This document shows, piece after piece, positions 53,762 through 62,960 of a stretch of DNA of 64,000 bases (position 1 is the stretch's first letter; each line of letters starts with the position of its first letter). The notes beneath the pieces were generated by a model. That model was not told the origin of the DNA and made no database searches. It saw only the letters and a list, made by a program, of their open reading frames with translations. The stretch lies in assembly GCA_025454405.1 (NCBI GenBank), contig JALOON010000049.1, forward strand, positions 62,001 through 126,000, written 5' to 3'. Origin of the DNA: Oscillatoriaceae cyanobacterium Prado104. Its GTDB lineage: Bacteria; Cyanobacteriota; Cyanobacteriia; Cyanobacteriales; Microcoleaceae. The translations under genes were made by a program, and so were the position numbers.

Positions 53762-54658
53762 TTAAGTTTGCCAGTTTTTTATCCATTTGCGAGTTCCGAG
53801 AAATTTGCAGGAATCAGTTGCAACTTTAGCAGCAGCAGCTAAGGCATTTGTAAAGTTAGCTTGCAAAATGTAGTGGCAGAAAGCGCCGTGAAAGATGTCT
53901 CCGGCCCCGGATGTATCTACAGCTTGAATTTGAGGTATTTCTAAACTGCCGTATGTGTTATTGCTGAAGTATTCGATCGGTCTTTCTCCACGAGTAATGG
54001 CAATGTTGGAAATTCCGGCTGCTGACAAACAAGCAAAAACTTGCTGGGAATTATGGCAGTCTGGCGGATAAAAATTATCCGAACAGATCGCCCATTCAAC
54101 GAAGGGCAGTATTTCCTCCAATCCAGGTTTCCAACTGCCGCCATCAAGGACGATCGAGATGTTTTTAGATTTAGCAATTCGAGCAATTTCTTGACTCGCT
54201 GCGATTTGATGTCCGTCAATCAGTACGATATTAACCGATGCTAACACATCAGGATTAATTGCTTGACTCCCAGCCTGAGATTTAGTAGCATTAATCGAGA
54301 TAACCGCCCGATCGCCCGTTGTTTCAGTTACGATAATCGAAGAAACAGGCGGCGAGTCCGATCGCCCCGGTTCCAGATCGATTACCTTGACATTATACTC
54401 AGCTAAATCGGCATGAATTAAACGGGCGATCGGGTGATTTCCCAATACCGCCCCCAACACCGCCGCATTACCCAAACTGCCAAAAGCAACCGCAGCATTT
54501 GCCGCCGGCCCGCCCGCAATAATGGTAGAATCAACAGCAACAACCTTCTGATTTTCACCCGGAGGCTTCTCGGCCAAATAAACCAAATCCAAAGTTGCCA
54601 ATCCCAAAAACAATCCCGTTTTCCGATCTGCGTTCATCCACGTTAATCTCGCACTCAT
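53762..54658 (-). CDS. PfkB-family sugar kinase
   Basis: 298 residues as given, but the first Mets (54658 and 54637) lie in a degenerate GCTGATGAACGC repeat, so the true start may be a TTG shortly after, giving LFLGLATLDLVYLAE. The ribokinase fold shows the N-terminal IIAGGPAANAAVAFGSLG and the catalytic DTSGAGDIFHGAF (aspartate base). The substrate is uncertain: ribokinase, fructokinase or nucleoside kinase. Divergent from rsmI with only a 27-bp gap, so the promoters must overlap one of the genes. Confidence 0.85.
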   Translation of the reverse strand: MSARLTWMNADRKTGLFLGLATLDLVYLAEKPPGENQKVVAVDSTIIAGGPAANAAVAFGSLGNAAVLGAVLGNHPIARLIHADLAEYNVKVIDLEPGRSDSPPVSSIIVTETTGDRAVISINATKSQAGSQAINPDVLASVNIVLIDGHQIAASQEIARIAKSKNISIVLDGGSWKPGLEEILPFVEWAICSDNFYPPDCHNSQQVFACLSAAGISNIAITRGERPIEYFSNNTYGSLEIPQIQAVDTSGAGDIFHGAFCHYILQANFTNALAAAAKVATDSCKFLGTRKWIKNWQT

Positions 54659-54685
54659 CAGCGGTTAAAAATAAACAATCTCCCC

Positions 54686-55561
54686 ATGCAATCGCATCCC
54701 AACACAGGAACACTTTACATCGTAGCAACCCCGATCGGCAACCTCGAAGACATGACATTTCGGGCAATCCGCATTTTGCAAACAGCAGACTTAATTGCCG
54801 CCGAAGACACCCGCCATACGGGCAAACTTTTACACCACTTTGAAATCAAAACCCCCCAAATCAGCTATCACGAACACAACCGACAGCAGCGCCTTCCCGA
54901 AATCCTCGAACAACTGCATTTAGGCAAAAATATCGCCCTCGTCACCGATGCCGGAATGCCGGGAATTTCCGATCCGGGCTTTGAATTAGTCAGAGCTTGC
55001 GCCGATGCTAATATTAACATTATCCCGATTCCCGGTGCGAGTGCTTGTATAGTAGGAATAAGCGCGTCGGGCTTGCCGACAGACAGATTCGTATTTGAAG
55101 GTTTTTTGCCCGTCAAAGGCAAAGAACGCCAGCAAAGTTTGACAGCTTTACAAACAGAATCTCGCACGATCGTTTTATACGAATCTCCCCACCGCTTGCG
55201 CGAAACTTTACAAGATTTAGCAGATGTTTTGGGAACGAACAGACAGATTGTGTTGGCAAGGGAACTAACTAAAATGCACGAAGAATTTTGGCGCGGTAGT
55301 TTGAAAAACGCGATCGAACTCTATACCACACGAGAACCCCAAGGAGAATTTACCCTCGTAATCGCCGGCCTGGAAGCAGCAAAAAAAATCTACTCTGAAG
55401 ATACCCTTAAAGCAGAATTGAAAACGATCGTGGTATCGGGTGTCAGCCGTTCCCAAGCCAGCCGCCAACTCGCCCAACAACTAGGAATCAACCGCCGCCA
55501 ACTCTACCAACTCGCCCTCACAATAGACTTAAATAGCGAACAGTTGACAGTTGATAGCTGA
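54686..55561 (+). CDS. rsmI: 16S rRNA (cytidine-1402-2'-O)-methyltransferase
   Basis: 291 residues. SAM-dependent tetrapyrrole-methylase fold: LYIVATPIGNLEDMTFRAIR, AAEDTRHTGKLL, the VTDAGMPGISDPGFELV loop and IPGASACIVGISASGLPTDR. Methylates the ribosome decoding site. The last residues QLTVDS come from the heptamer array that follows, so the natural end of the gene has been replaced by repeat sequence. Confidence 0.95.
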   Translation: MQSHPNTGTLYIVATPIGNLEDMTFRAIRILQTADLIAAEDTRHTGKLLHHFEIKTPQISYHEHNRQQRLPEILEQLHLGKNIALVTDAGMPGISDPGFELVRACADANINIIPIPGASACIVGISASGLPTDRFVFEGFLPVKGKERQQSLTALQTESRTIVLYESPHRLRETLQDLADVLGTNRQIVLARELTKMHEEFWRGSLKNAIELYTTREPQGEFTLVIAGLEAAKKIYSEDTLKAELKTIVVSGVSRSQASRQLAQQLGINRRQLYQLALTIDLNSEQLTVDS

Positions 55562-55590
55562 CAGTTGACAGTTGACAGTTGATAGTTGAT
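55540..55590. repeat. Heptamer array (ACAGTTG)n across the rsmI stop
   Basis: ACAGTTG/ATAGTTG units from 55540 to 55590; the rsmI stop TGA at 55559-55561 is one of the units. Confidence 0.88.
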
Positions 55591-55695
55591 AGTTTAGGAG
55601 GCAGAAACTGGGCAGCTTTACATACCCCCGATTTCTTTGGTTTTGTATCAGTAAATCTTAGGGTGCGCAGTGCGCACCTTACACTACAAATCAGT

Positions 55696-55757
55696 AAGAT
55701 TTTCTTCCTTCTTCCTTCTTTCTTCTTCCTTCTTCCTTCTTCCTTCTTCCTTCTTAA
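55696..55757. repeat. Heptamer array (TTCCTTC)n before the glycosyltransferase
   Basis: About eight units ending eight bases before the start codon. The array is open in the gene's frame (would read [11 protein letters not shown]), which makes a falsely long start likely. Confidence 0.9.
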
Positions 55758-55764
55758 AAAATCT

Positions 55765-56982
55765 ATGGTACGCGGCAACTACGATCGACAAAAACCCTAC
55801 CTCCACAACCCCCACATCAACAAACCCATCGAAGAAATTTATGCAGACTTAGATGCCTTTAGCTGGGAGATATTTGAAGACCAACCCCACCGCTTCGATA
55901 CCGTCAGTTTCTACGTCTTGCTTCCCCCTTTAAACTACGAAGGCAAATTCATCAAAGGGATTTTTTTCAGTGAAGGAGTCGAACTGATCAACAAACTGTT
56001 TCCCCAACTTTCCGAAGCGTTTTTAGCCTTTACTTATTCTCCAGGAATTTCCTATTCTTGGGCTCCCGTAGCTGATGCTTATTCGAGTTTGTACAAAAAC
56101 CCGCAGCGCGATCGATGGTTTCGCAAAACTTATCCCGATCGCGCCCTAAAACCAATTATACCCCTGCAAGATACCGATTTTGTCAACGAATACTTGCTTT
56201 GCCCGAGAAATGTTCCCGAAAAAGATATCGACCTCCTCGCTGTCGCCCGCCTTTCCGAAGAGAAAAACTTGCCTGCAATTGCCAAAGCCTTAAAAGTTTA
56301 TCGGCAAAAATACCCGCAAAAACCGATAAAATTAACAGTTGTCACCGGGCATGATTTTGACACCAAAACAATGCAAGGTCTGGACGAATACGCCTTAAAT
56401 GTATGGCGGCAAGTCGAAACAATTTTAACCAATCCCTTCGACTACATTAATTTAATACCGAGAGTGGATTACTACAATGAAATGCCTGTATATTACTCGC
56501 GATCGCGCGCATTTGTCCTCGGTTCGCTGCTGGAAGGAAAAAACCGGGGAATTACCGAAGCAATGAGTTGCAACGTGCCAGTAATTTGTTTTGAAGAATT
56601 CAATCAATACGCCAGGGGAGATTCGCCAGTTTTTCCCGAAGGTGCGGGGCTTTACGCGAAATTTGACCCGGAATCTTTAGCCGATACTATTCATACAGTT
56701 TTGGAAAATTCCAATGAGTTTAAACCGCGATATCAGTATTTAAAACATTGCGGTCGCAAGAACTTTTTTAACACTTGCATTGATAGTTTTCCCTACTACC
56801 AGCACAACATTCCTGACTACAAACCCGGAGATGCTATTAACAATTTGTGGCTGGATTTAGCGGTGCAGCAAAACTATCAAGTTAGTTTGTCCGACTTTTT
56901 GTACTCGCGATCGCCCATTGCCCACCTGCGCGGGATAAGTGTAATTGAGCAAAATCTCGGCGAACTGACAAAATTTATCTAG
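55765..56982 (+). CDS. Glycosyltransferase, GT1/GT4-like
   Basis: 405 residues from the ATG after the heptamer array. The C-terminal half has the GT-B nucleotide-sugar site: LLAVARLSEEKNLPAIAKAL and the acceptor-loop E-x7-E in LGSLLEGKNRGITEAMSCNV. The N-terminal half (about 30-150) is less typical. Probably adds sugars to a polysaccharide or lipid; the substrate is unknown. No signal peptide and no operon partner. A long convergent gap with repeats separates it from gmk. Confidence 0.86.
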   Translation: MVRGNYDRQKPYLHNPHINKPIEEIYADLDAFSWEIFEDQPHRFDTVSFYVLLPPLNYEGKFIKGIFFSEGVELINKLFPQLSEAFLAFTYSPGISYSWAPVADAYSSLYKNPQRDRWFRKTYPDRALKPIIPLQDTDFVNEYLLCPRNVPEKDIDLLAVARLSEEKNLPAIAKALKVYRQKYPQKPIKLTVVTGHDFDTKTMQGLDEYALNVWRQVETILTNPFDYINLIPRVDYYNEMPVYYSRSRAFVLGSLLEGKNRGITEAMSCNVPVICFEEFNQYARGDSPVFPEGAGLYAKFDPESLADTIHTVLENSNEFKPRYQYLKHCGRKNFFNTCIDSFPYYQHNIPDYKPGDAINNLWLDLAVQQNYQVSLSDFLYSRSPIAHLRGISVIEQNLGELTKFI

Positions 56983-56999
56983 CAATTTTACCTGAGTCT

Positions 57000-57116
57000 A
57001 GATCCCCCTAAATCCCCCTTAAGAAGGGGGACTTAAGAGCGCTTTGAGTCCCTCCTTCTTAAGGACTTAACAGCGCTTCCGGTCCCCCCCTTCTTAAGGG
57101 GGGCTAGGGGGGATCG
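57000..57116. repeat. GATCCCCC palindromic repeat overlapping the gmk end
   Basis: GATCCCCCTAAATCCCCCTT and its inverted partners AAGGGGGGCTAGGGGGGATC (57093-57114), with AGGACTTAACAGCGCTTCCG between. The right arm contains the gmk stop codon (57104-57106). Confidence 0.82.
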
Positions 57117-57670
57117 ACCTCTAGGAATAAAAGCGATTCCAACCGCTGCAAAGCAACATCTAAATCATCATTAATCACCTGAAAATCAAATTCCCCCGCA
57201 GCTTCAATCTCCTCCTTTGCCCGCAACAAACGGCGCGCGATCGCACTTTCGGAATCTTGACCGCGACTCCGCAACCGCCGCTCCAATTCTTCCCATGAAG
57301 GAGGTAAAATAAACACTCGCAAAGCCTCTGGAAATTTATTTCTAATCTGCCTTGCCCCTTCGAGTTCAATTTCCAATATGACCCATTTTCCCTCATCGAT
57401 TCCTTGCTTGATACTAAAATACGGAGTGCCGTAAAAGTTGCCCGCAAACTCGGCCCACTCCGCCAATTCGCCAGCCTCAACCATTTCCTCGAAACGGCTG
57501 CGGCTGACAAAATAGTAATGTTTTCCTTCAATTTCTCCCTCGCGGGGCTGGCGAGTTGTCACAGATACCGAAAGATACAATTCCTGATGGCGATTCAAGA
57601 GCGATCGTACCAGAGTGCCTTTCCCCACACCGCTAGGTCCCGTCAGAACAATTAATTTACCTGCTTTCAT
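57104..57670 (-). CDS. gmk: Guanylate kinase
   Basis: 188 residues. Phosphorylates GMP to GDP. P-loop [15 protein letters not shown]-site Y/E residues in [20 protein letters not shown], and the lid region. The last residues EVDPP and the stop codon TAG come from the GATCCCCC repeat, an unusual repeat-made C-terminus. remA lies 77 bp upstream on the same strand, an order conserved in cyanobacteria and Firmicutes. Confidence 0.96.
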   Translation of the reverse strand: MKAGKLIVLTGPSGVGKGTLVRSLLNRHQELYLSVSVTTRQPREGEIEGKHYYFVSRSRFEEMVEAGELAEWAEFAGNFYGTPYFSIKQGIDEGKWVILEIELEGARQIRNKFPEALRVFILPPSWEELERRLRSRGQDSESAIARRLLRAKEEIEAAGEFDFQVINDDLDVALQRLESLLFLEVDPP

Positions 57671-57747
57671 GTTGCAAATAGAAACACCTAAAAATTCAGT
57701 TTTCGCCTACTGTAAACTTTAGGCGTTTTTATTGCAACCGATCGAAC

Positions 57748-58014
57748 TCAGTCCTCCTTACCCGGACTGTCTTTGCTGACTACAAAACGATTTGCCACCG
57801 TTTCCGGTTGGATCGCCGAGAGAATTACGTGACTCGAATCAGTAATAATTACTGCCCTCGTGCGGCGTCCGTAAGTAGCATCAACCAGTTGTCCCCGCTC
57901 GCGCGCATCAGTAATTATACGCTTAATTGGTGCCGACTCCGGACTGACAATGGCAATAACTCTGTTCGCAGAGACGATGTTGCCAAAACCGATATTAATT
58001 AACTGAATATCCAT
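57748..58014 (-). CDS. remA: RemA-like (DUF370) regulatory protein
   Basis: 88 residues: [40 protein letters not shown], and [20 protein letters not shown]. These are the diagnostic blocks of DUF370. In Bacillus, RemA binds DNA and activates biofilm matrix genes; the cyanobacterial role is not settled. Linked to gmk as in many genomes. Confidence 0.93.
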   Translation of the reverse strand: MDIQLINIGFGNIVSANRVIAIVSPESAPIKRIITDARERGQLVDATYGRRTRAVIITDSSHVILSAIQPETVANRFVVSKDSPGKED

Positions 58015-58691
58015 GAATATCTCAATTTATTAGGTGAACGAAAAACTGTCAATCCTTATTTATTATCATATATAACAACATTTTTTTTTACAAACCTAAA
58101 ATTATTTATAGCTGATTTTTTGGGTTTTTACCTAAATTTTTGTCTGTTTTTAGAGGCAGAGTCCGCCTCTCTTTATCAAAACTTTAAAAAAATAGCGCTG
58201 TTGGCTGCTCTATATTAAAGATTTAGTAAAAGTTTTAATGTTTAATTCCTAATTACAAAGTATTCTTGCTGTTGAAGAGCAAAAAAAATTAATATTAAGA
58301 AATATCAAGTAAAATTAAAATGCAATTTTAAGTAATAGTACCGATCCACCAAGTAAAAGCACATTCGCGCATCCGCGATCTACTGACAGTAAAAATACAG
58401 AGTCTGAGTTTAGTTGACAGAATTTCCTGTGTTTGTGAAATTTGATTAAAGCAAAGTATTCATGATTCACAACACTGCAGGAATTAATCTCTGTTTGTCG
58501 GGAGTTGTACGATCTACTTCTCTAAAAAAAACCAGGTCTTTTACAAAATAAAAGACCCGGTTTCAAATAATACCATTTCGGCAAAATTAAGTTTTAAATT
58601 TTGAACTTCAGAACTGTATTTAACTCAAAACTCAAAACTCTTTCAGAACTGTCTTTAACTCAAAACTCAAAACTCAAAACTCAAAACTCCT
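58015..58691. other. AT-rich gap with hairpin and heptamers
   Basis: About 680 bp. AT-rich, without a coding frame. A terminator-like hairpin ACCAGGTCTTTT/AAAAGACCCGGT (58531-58542, 58550-58561) faces the prlC end, and CAAAACT arrays run from about 58603 to the prlC stop. The upstream part should carry the remA-gmk promoter. Confidence 0.6.
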
Positions 58692-60791
58692 TTAAGCTGC
58701 CAAACCGCTGTGCCGCAACAAAGCCTTAGTGCTCGGTTCCCGCCCCCGGAAGGTTTTAAAAACTTCCATCGGGTGCAAACTGCCGCCCAATCCTAACACT
58801 GTATCTCGAAAACGCTTGCCCGTAGATGCGATCGCGCTGGCATCCTCCAAACCCGCTTCTTCAAAGGCCGCAAAAGCATCGGCGCTGAGTACTTCCGCCC
58901 ATTTATAACTGTAATAACCCGCCGCGTAACCGCCCGCAAAAATATGTCCGAAAGCGCACAAAAATGCATCTTCTTTCAACGGCGGCAACACAGTTGTATT
59001 TTTCGCAATCCGGTTGCGCACCTCGGCTACAGTTTCGCTGCCTCCTGGTTGGTAGCGGTGGTGCAATTCGATATCGACAGTGGCAAAATGGACTTGCCTT
59101 AACATGGCACTGCCGCTCATGTAATGGCGCGCTGCGAGCAGTTTTTGGTAATAGTGTTCCGGCAAAGTTTCCCCAGTTTCGTAATGCTTTGCCATGCCGA
59201 ACAACGTAGCGCGATCGTAACACCAATTTTCCATAAATTGACTGGGCAATTCCACCGCATCCCACTCAACATTGTTGATGCCAGAAGCACCCGGATAGTC
59301 TACAGTTGTTAGCATGTGCTGCAAACCGTGACCGAATTCGTGAAACAAAGTTTCGACTTCTCCAAAAGTCATCAAACTCGGTTTGCCGTCAACTGGCGGA
59401 GTTTGATTGCACACCAAATATGCCACCGGCAAGCGCGTTGCAGTCGTTCCCGCTTCCACGAATTTAGCGCGCACGATGCACTCGTCCATCCACGCACCAC
59501 CGCGCTTTTCTGCAGGGCGGCTGTAGGCATCTAAATAGAAATAGGCGATCGCATTTCCCGCCTCATCATCTATTTGGAAATAGCGGACATCTTCGTGCCA
59601 GATTGGCGCTCGATCGTCCGCAGCTTTTACTGTCACGCCGAACAGCCGATTTACTAAGCCAAATAAACCCTCCAATACCTGCGGCAAAGCAAAATAAGGG
59701 CGCAATTCTTCAGCGCTGAAAGCAAACTTTTCTTCGCGCCGTCTTTCCGACCAAAAACCGACATCCCAGTGCGTCAATTCTGAGGCTTCCGGCGCGCCTT
59801 TTTCCGCCGCAAATTCCTGCAATTCTGCTAAGTCTTTAACAGCAGCATCGTAACTGGCTTGGCGCAATTCTTCCAACAAGTTTTCTACTGCGGCCACGTT
59901 GGGAGCCATTTTGCTTGCTAAACTCAATTCAGCAAAACTTTCAAACCCCAACAAAGCAGCTTTTTCTTGACGCAATGCTAAAATTCGATCGATAAGCGGC
60001 CAGTTGTTCAAATCTCCGCTAGCAGCGCGAGAGATTAAAGCTTTGTAAAGCTTTTCGCGCAAGTCGCGGCGGGTACTGTGCTGCATAAAAGGACCGTAAC
60101 TGGGAAAGTCTAAAGTTATCCGCCAAGGACCGTTTTCGGCAGTGGCATTTTCTTCGCCTGCAGTGCGGGCGGCTTGTGCTGCCAAACTCAACAAACTGGG
60201 CGGTAAACCATCAACTTCCTCTTGATTTGTCAGGGTGAGACTGAAGGCTTTGGTAGCGTCGAGGACATGGTTGGAAAATTTGGTAGCAATTTCTGCTAGT
60301 TCTAATTGAATCGCATTAAATCGCTCTTTTTTCTCGCCTTCTAAACTGATGCCGGAAAGTTGCGCGTCGCGAATGTTGGCTTCTACAATTCGCTTTTGTG
60401 CTGGTTCTAAGCTGTCCCAACTGTCGCTTTCGCGGAGTGCTTTAAATGCGTCGTAAAGTGGCTTGCTTTGGCTGAGTTTGTTCCAAAATTGTACTACTTG
60501 CGGCTGTACTGTTTCGTGGGCCGATCGCAATTCTGGACTGTTTTTCACGCCCATCAAATGCCCGACAATACTCCAAGTCCAATTCAAACGTTCTCCGAGT
60601 CGCTGCAAGGGTTCTACTAAGCCCTCCCAAGTCGGTTTGACGGAGGTTTCTAAGTTAGCTAATTCTGTTTCTAATTCTGCCAGCAGTTGAGTTACAGCAG
60701 GAACTACGTGCTCCGGCGCGATCGCATCAAATGGGGGCAGTCCTTTGCCTGTGAGTAAGGGATTTTGGGTAACGGTAAGAGTTGCTGTCAT
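58692..60791 (-). CDS. prlC: Oligopeptidase A (M3 family zinc metallopeptidase)
   Basis: 699 residues, normal for PrlC/OpdA. The zinc site HEFGH (H484-H488) is followed by the third ligand in GINNVEWDAVELPSQFME. The helical N-terminal domain and the AYFYLDAYSRPAEKRGGAWM block are typical of the family. Degrades short peptides in the cytoplasm. Monocistronic, with a CAAAACT array at its end. Confidence 0.95.
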   Translation of the reverse strand: MTATLTVTQNPLLTGKGLPPFDAIAPEHVVPAVTQLLAELETELANLETSVKPTWEGLVEPLQRLGERLNWTWSIVGHLMGVKNSPELRSAHETVQPQVVQFWNKLSQSKPLYDAFKALRESDSWDSLEPAQKRIVEANIRDAQLSGISLEGEKKERFNAIQLELAEIATKFSNHVLDATKAFSLTLTNQEEVDGLPPSLLSLAAQAARTAGEENATAENGPWRITLDFPSYGPFMQHSTRRDLREKLYKALISRAASGDLNNWPLIDRILALRQEKAALLGFESFAELSLASKMAPNVAAVENLLEELRQASYDAAVKDLAELQEFAAEKGAPEASELTHWDVGFWSERRREEKFAFSAEELRPYFALPQVLEGLFGLVNRLFGVTVKAADDRAPIWHEDVRYFQIDDEAGNAIAYFYLDAYSRPAEKRGGAWMDECIVRAKFVEAGTTATRLPVAYLVCNQTPPVDGKPSLMTFGEVETLFHEFGHGLQHMLTTVDYPGASGINNVEWDAVELPSQFMENWCYDRATLFGMAKHYETGETLPEHYYQKLLAARHYMSGSAMLRQVHFATVDIELHHRYQPGGSETVAEVRNRIAKNTTVLPPLKEDAFLCAFGHIFAGGYAAGYYSYKWAEVLSADAFAAFEEAGLEDASAIASTGKRFRDTVLGLGGSLHPMEVFKTFRGREPSTKALLRHSGLAA

Positions 60792-61062
60792 GGAATTTTA
60801 TTGTCACCTGTTAAAACAATTAAGCGAACCGAATCTGAAGTCGATCGTTGTGCCGGTCGATGTCGGTTTACTTATCTTTCTCATTTGTAACACAGTATCG
60901 GGTTGGTAGCTTGGGTCGGAGCGGGTTTATCAATATTGTGGATGTGAATTAGAGATTTTGGCGACCACCCCTATGAGATTTATATTTGTTTGACCTTTAT
61001 TCAACACGTAAGATTGGTTAAAAAACTCTCAACCCTTCGGCAATCTCAGGGCAAGCTATTAA

Positions 61063-61437
61063 CTATACTATTTCTAGCGTTAAAATACCCTGCGGTTTAT
61101 TAACAACTAGCTGCATCCTGTCTAACCATTGCGAACCGATTAAAATTTCTGGGAGTTCACCTCCAACATGAACCGGAACGGTAAATTCTTGACTGTCAAC
61201 AATTACTCGACCTTCATAAATGTCAAATAAAGCATCTCCCCGCGCTGTCGCCATCTTGAATTTAGACTTAACTAACAGCCACTCTAAAGCTTCCATATCT
61301 TGAAAATTAATTGCTAAATAGCCAGCGGTAAAACCTGTATCTAACATCACTTCTACAGGAAAAATCTCGCCATTAGAGGCAATCAATTCTATTTCAAAAA
61401 ACAACTCTCCATTTTCTCCAAACCAACCTGAAATCAT
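61063..61437 (-). CDS. Retropepsin-like aspartic protease domain protein
   Basis: 124 residues. The single active-site motif VEVMLDTGFTAGYLAI (D-T-G) and the later LIGSQWLDRMQLVVN (the hydrophobic-G-x-x-W/L strand) fit clan AA retropepsin-like small proteases that act as dimers. Common in cyanobacteria, with unknown targets. ATG overlaps the previous gene stop by four bases (ATGA), so the two are produced together. Confidence 0.82.
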   Translation of the reverse strand: MISGWFGENGELFFEIELIASNGEIFPVEVMLDTGFTAGYLAINFQDMEALEWLLVKSKFKMATARGDALFDIYEGRVIVDSQEFTVPVHVGGELPEILIGSQWLDRMQLVVNKPQGILTLEIV

Positions 61438-61757
61438 ATCCGACCGCAGACCCCACTTTCATTGAGACGAAAGGCTGTTAGCATCACATTTTTATCGCTG
61501 TAATGTTCCTTGATTTTTTGAACGATGCCTAAAAGTGTGGGGTCAATTAAGTATTCTTCGCTGTCCGGCTCGATCGCAATAAACCAATTGTAATGCTGGT
61601 CGATCAGTTCGGGCCGAAGTCGCTCGAATATTGCTCGGCAGCGCAAACCTAGTTCATTCTTTTCGGCTTCGCGCCTAGCTAATTCTTCGGGCGGTATCAT
61701 TCGATCGGGAGAAATTCTAGCCCGCAGGGCTTTTCGCTTTGGCGATAGCTGAGTCAT
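61434..61757 (-). CDS. Hypothetical protein paired with the aspartic protease
   Basis: 107 residues. RARISPDRMIPPEELARREA at the start, then RAIFERLRPELIDQHYNWFI and AIEPDSEEYLIDPTLLGIVQ. A compact alpha-beta protein of a type repeatedly found directly before retropepsin-like genes in cyanobacteria; it may be the protease's regulator or an antitoxin-like partner. The name of the family is not known to me. Confidence 0.75.
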   Translation of the reverse strand: MTQLSPKRKALRARISPDRMIPPEELARREAEKNELGLRCRAIFERLRPELIDQHYNWFIAIEPDSEEYLIDPTLLGIVQKIKEHYSDKNVMLTAFRLNESGVCGRI

Positions 61758-61914
61758 GGTGTTGTTTTAATTCAATTTATGGATTGACTTATTTTAGCTT
61801 ACAACTATTATTTTATCTATGTATTGGTAAATTCTGCTACTAAAACATTTGGAAAAATAATTATTAATATTTTTTAAAATTATTGCTCCTAGCAACAACT
61901 CCAGTGTAAAATAC

Positions 61915-61935
61915 CGAAAATGGTTATCATTCCAC
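61915..61935 (+). promoter_or_regulatory. Possible Zur/Fur-type operator
   Basis: GAAAATGGTTATCATTCC around an imperfect dyad (AATG/CATT with TTATC) resembles Fur-superfamily boxes. It begins within a few bases of a TAAAAT -10 element (61907-61912), about 45 bp before the COG0523 gene, a normal place for zinc-dependent repression. Confidence 0.5.
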
Positions 61936-61976
61936 GACAGTAGAGACAACGATCGAGGAAAAGTAGAGGTAAAGTT

Positions 61977-62960
61977 ATGGTGATGGCTGGAGCGATCGAA
62001 TCAATTCCCGAATCAATTCCCGTAACCGTTCTCACAGGCTATCTGGGTGCAGGCAAAACAACGCTGCTGAACCGCATTTTAACCCACGAGCACGGCAAAA
62101 AAGTTGCAGTAATCGTCAACGAATTCGGCGAAGTAGGGATCGACAACCAACTGGTAATCGACGCTGATGAAGAAATTTTCGAGATGAACAACGGCTGCAT
62201 TTGCTGTACGGTTCGCGGCGACTTAATTCGGATTATCGGCAACTTAATGAAACGCCGCAATAAATTCGACCACTTAGTTATCGAAACCACGGGTTTAGCC
62301 GACCCAGCACCCGTAATCCAAACATTTTTTGTTGACGAAGATATGCGAGATAAACTGCTGTTGGATGCAGTTGTCACCGTAGTCGATGCCAAACACATCT
62401 GGCAGCACTGGGATGCCGATGAAGCCCAAGAACAAATTGCCTTTGCCGACGTAGTTTTGCTCAACAAAACAGATTTAGTCACCCCTGAAGAGTTGGCAGA
62501 ATTAGAAAAACGGATTCGAGGCATGAATGTCATGGCAAAAATCTACCGCACCCGCAATTCCGAAGTAGAAATGGATGCTTTGTTGGGAGTCAAAGCCTTC
62601 GATTTGAACCGGGCTTTAGAAATCGAACCGGACTTTTTGGAAGAACACGCCCACGAACACGACGCAACAGTAACTTCAGTCGCGATCGTCGAACCGGGGA
62701 CGCTTGACGGCAACAAATTCAGCGATTGGATCGGCGAACTGCTGCGGACGCAAGGGCCGGATATTTTTCGGACAAAAGGCATTTTAAACATGGCTGGAGA
62801 AGACCGGAGATTTGTGTTTCAAGGAGTACACATGCTGTTTGACGGTAAGCCCGATCGAGCTTGGAAACCGACCGAAACTCCGAAAAACGAGCTCGTATTC
62901 ATCGGTCGTAACTTAAATGCCACTCAATTAACCGAGGATTTCCGCAAGTGTCTAGTTTAA
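61977..62960 (+). CDS. COG0523 (CobW/ZNG1-like) metallochaperone GTPase
   Basis: 327 residues; GAGG seven bases before the ATG supports this start over the Met two codons later. Walker A TGYLGAGKTTLLNR, the metal-binding CICCTVRGDL (C-x-C-C), switch-II ETTGLADPAP, and LLNKTDLVTPEE for guanine recognition; the C-terminal CobW_C domain begins near residue 220. The acidic/His stretch EEHAHEHDATV is a further metal site. Such proteins insert zinc (or cobalt) into target enzymes under metal shortage. The next gene overlaps its end by 13 bases. Confidence 0.94.
   Translation: MVMAGAIESIPESIPVTVLTGYLGAGKTTLLNRILTHEHGKKVAVIVNEFGEVGIDNQLVIDADEEIFEMNNGCICCTVRGDLIRIIGNLMKRRNKFDHLVIETTGLADPAPVIQTFFVDEDMRDKLLLDAVVTVVDAKHIWQHWDADEAQEQIAFADVVLLNKTDLVTPEELAELEKRIRGMNVMAKIYRTRNSEVEMDALLGVKAFDLNRALEIEPDFLEEHAHEHDATVTSVAIVEPGTLDGNKFSDWIGELLRTQGPDIFRTKGILNMAGEDRRFVFQGVHMLFDGKPDRAWKPTETPKNELVFIGRNLNATQLTEDFRKCLV

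Noticed and set aside
55579-55764. 62-codon N-terminal extension of the glycosyltransferase (FFLLPSFFFLLPSS) that looks like a signal peptide
   Set aside because: It is the translation of the TTCCTTC array; the apparent hydrophobic leader is an artefact of the repeat.
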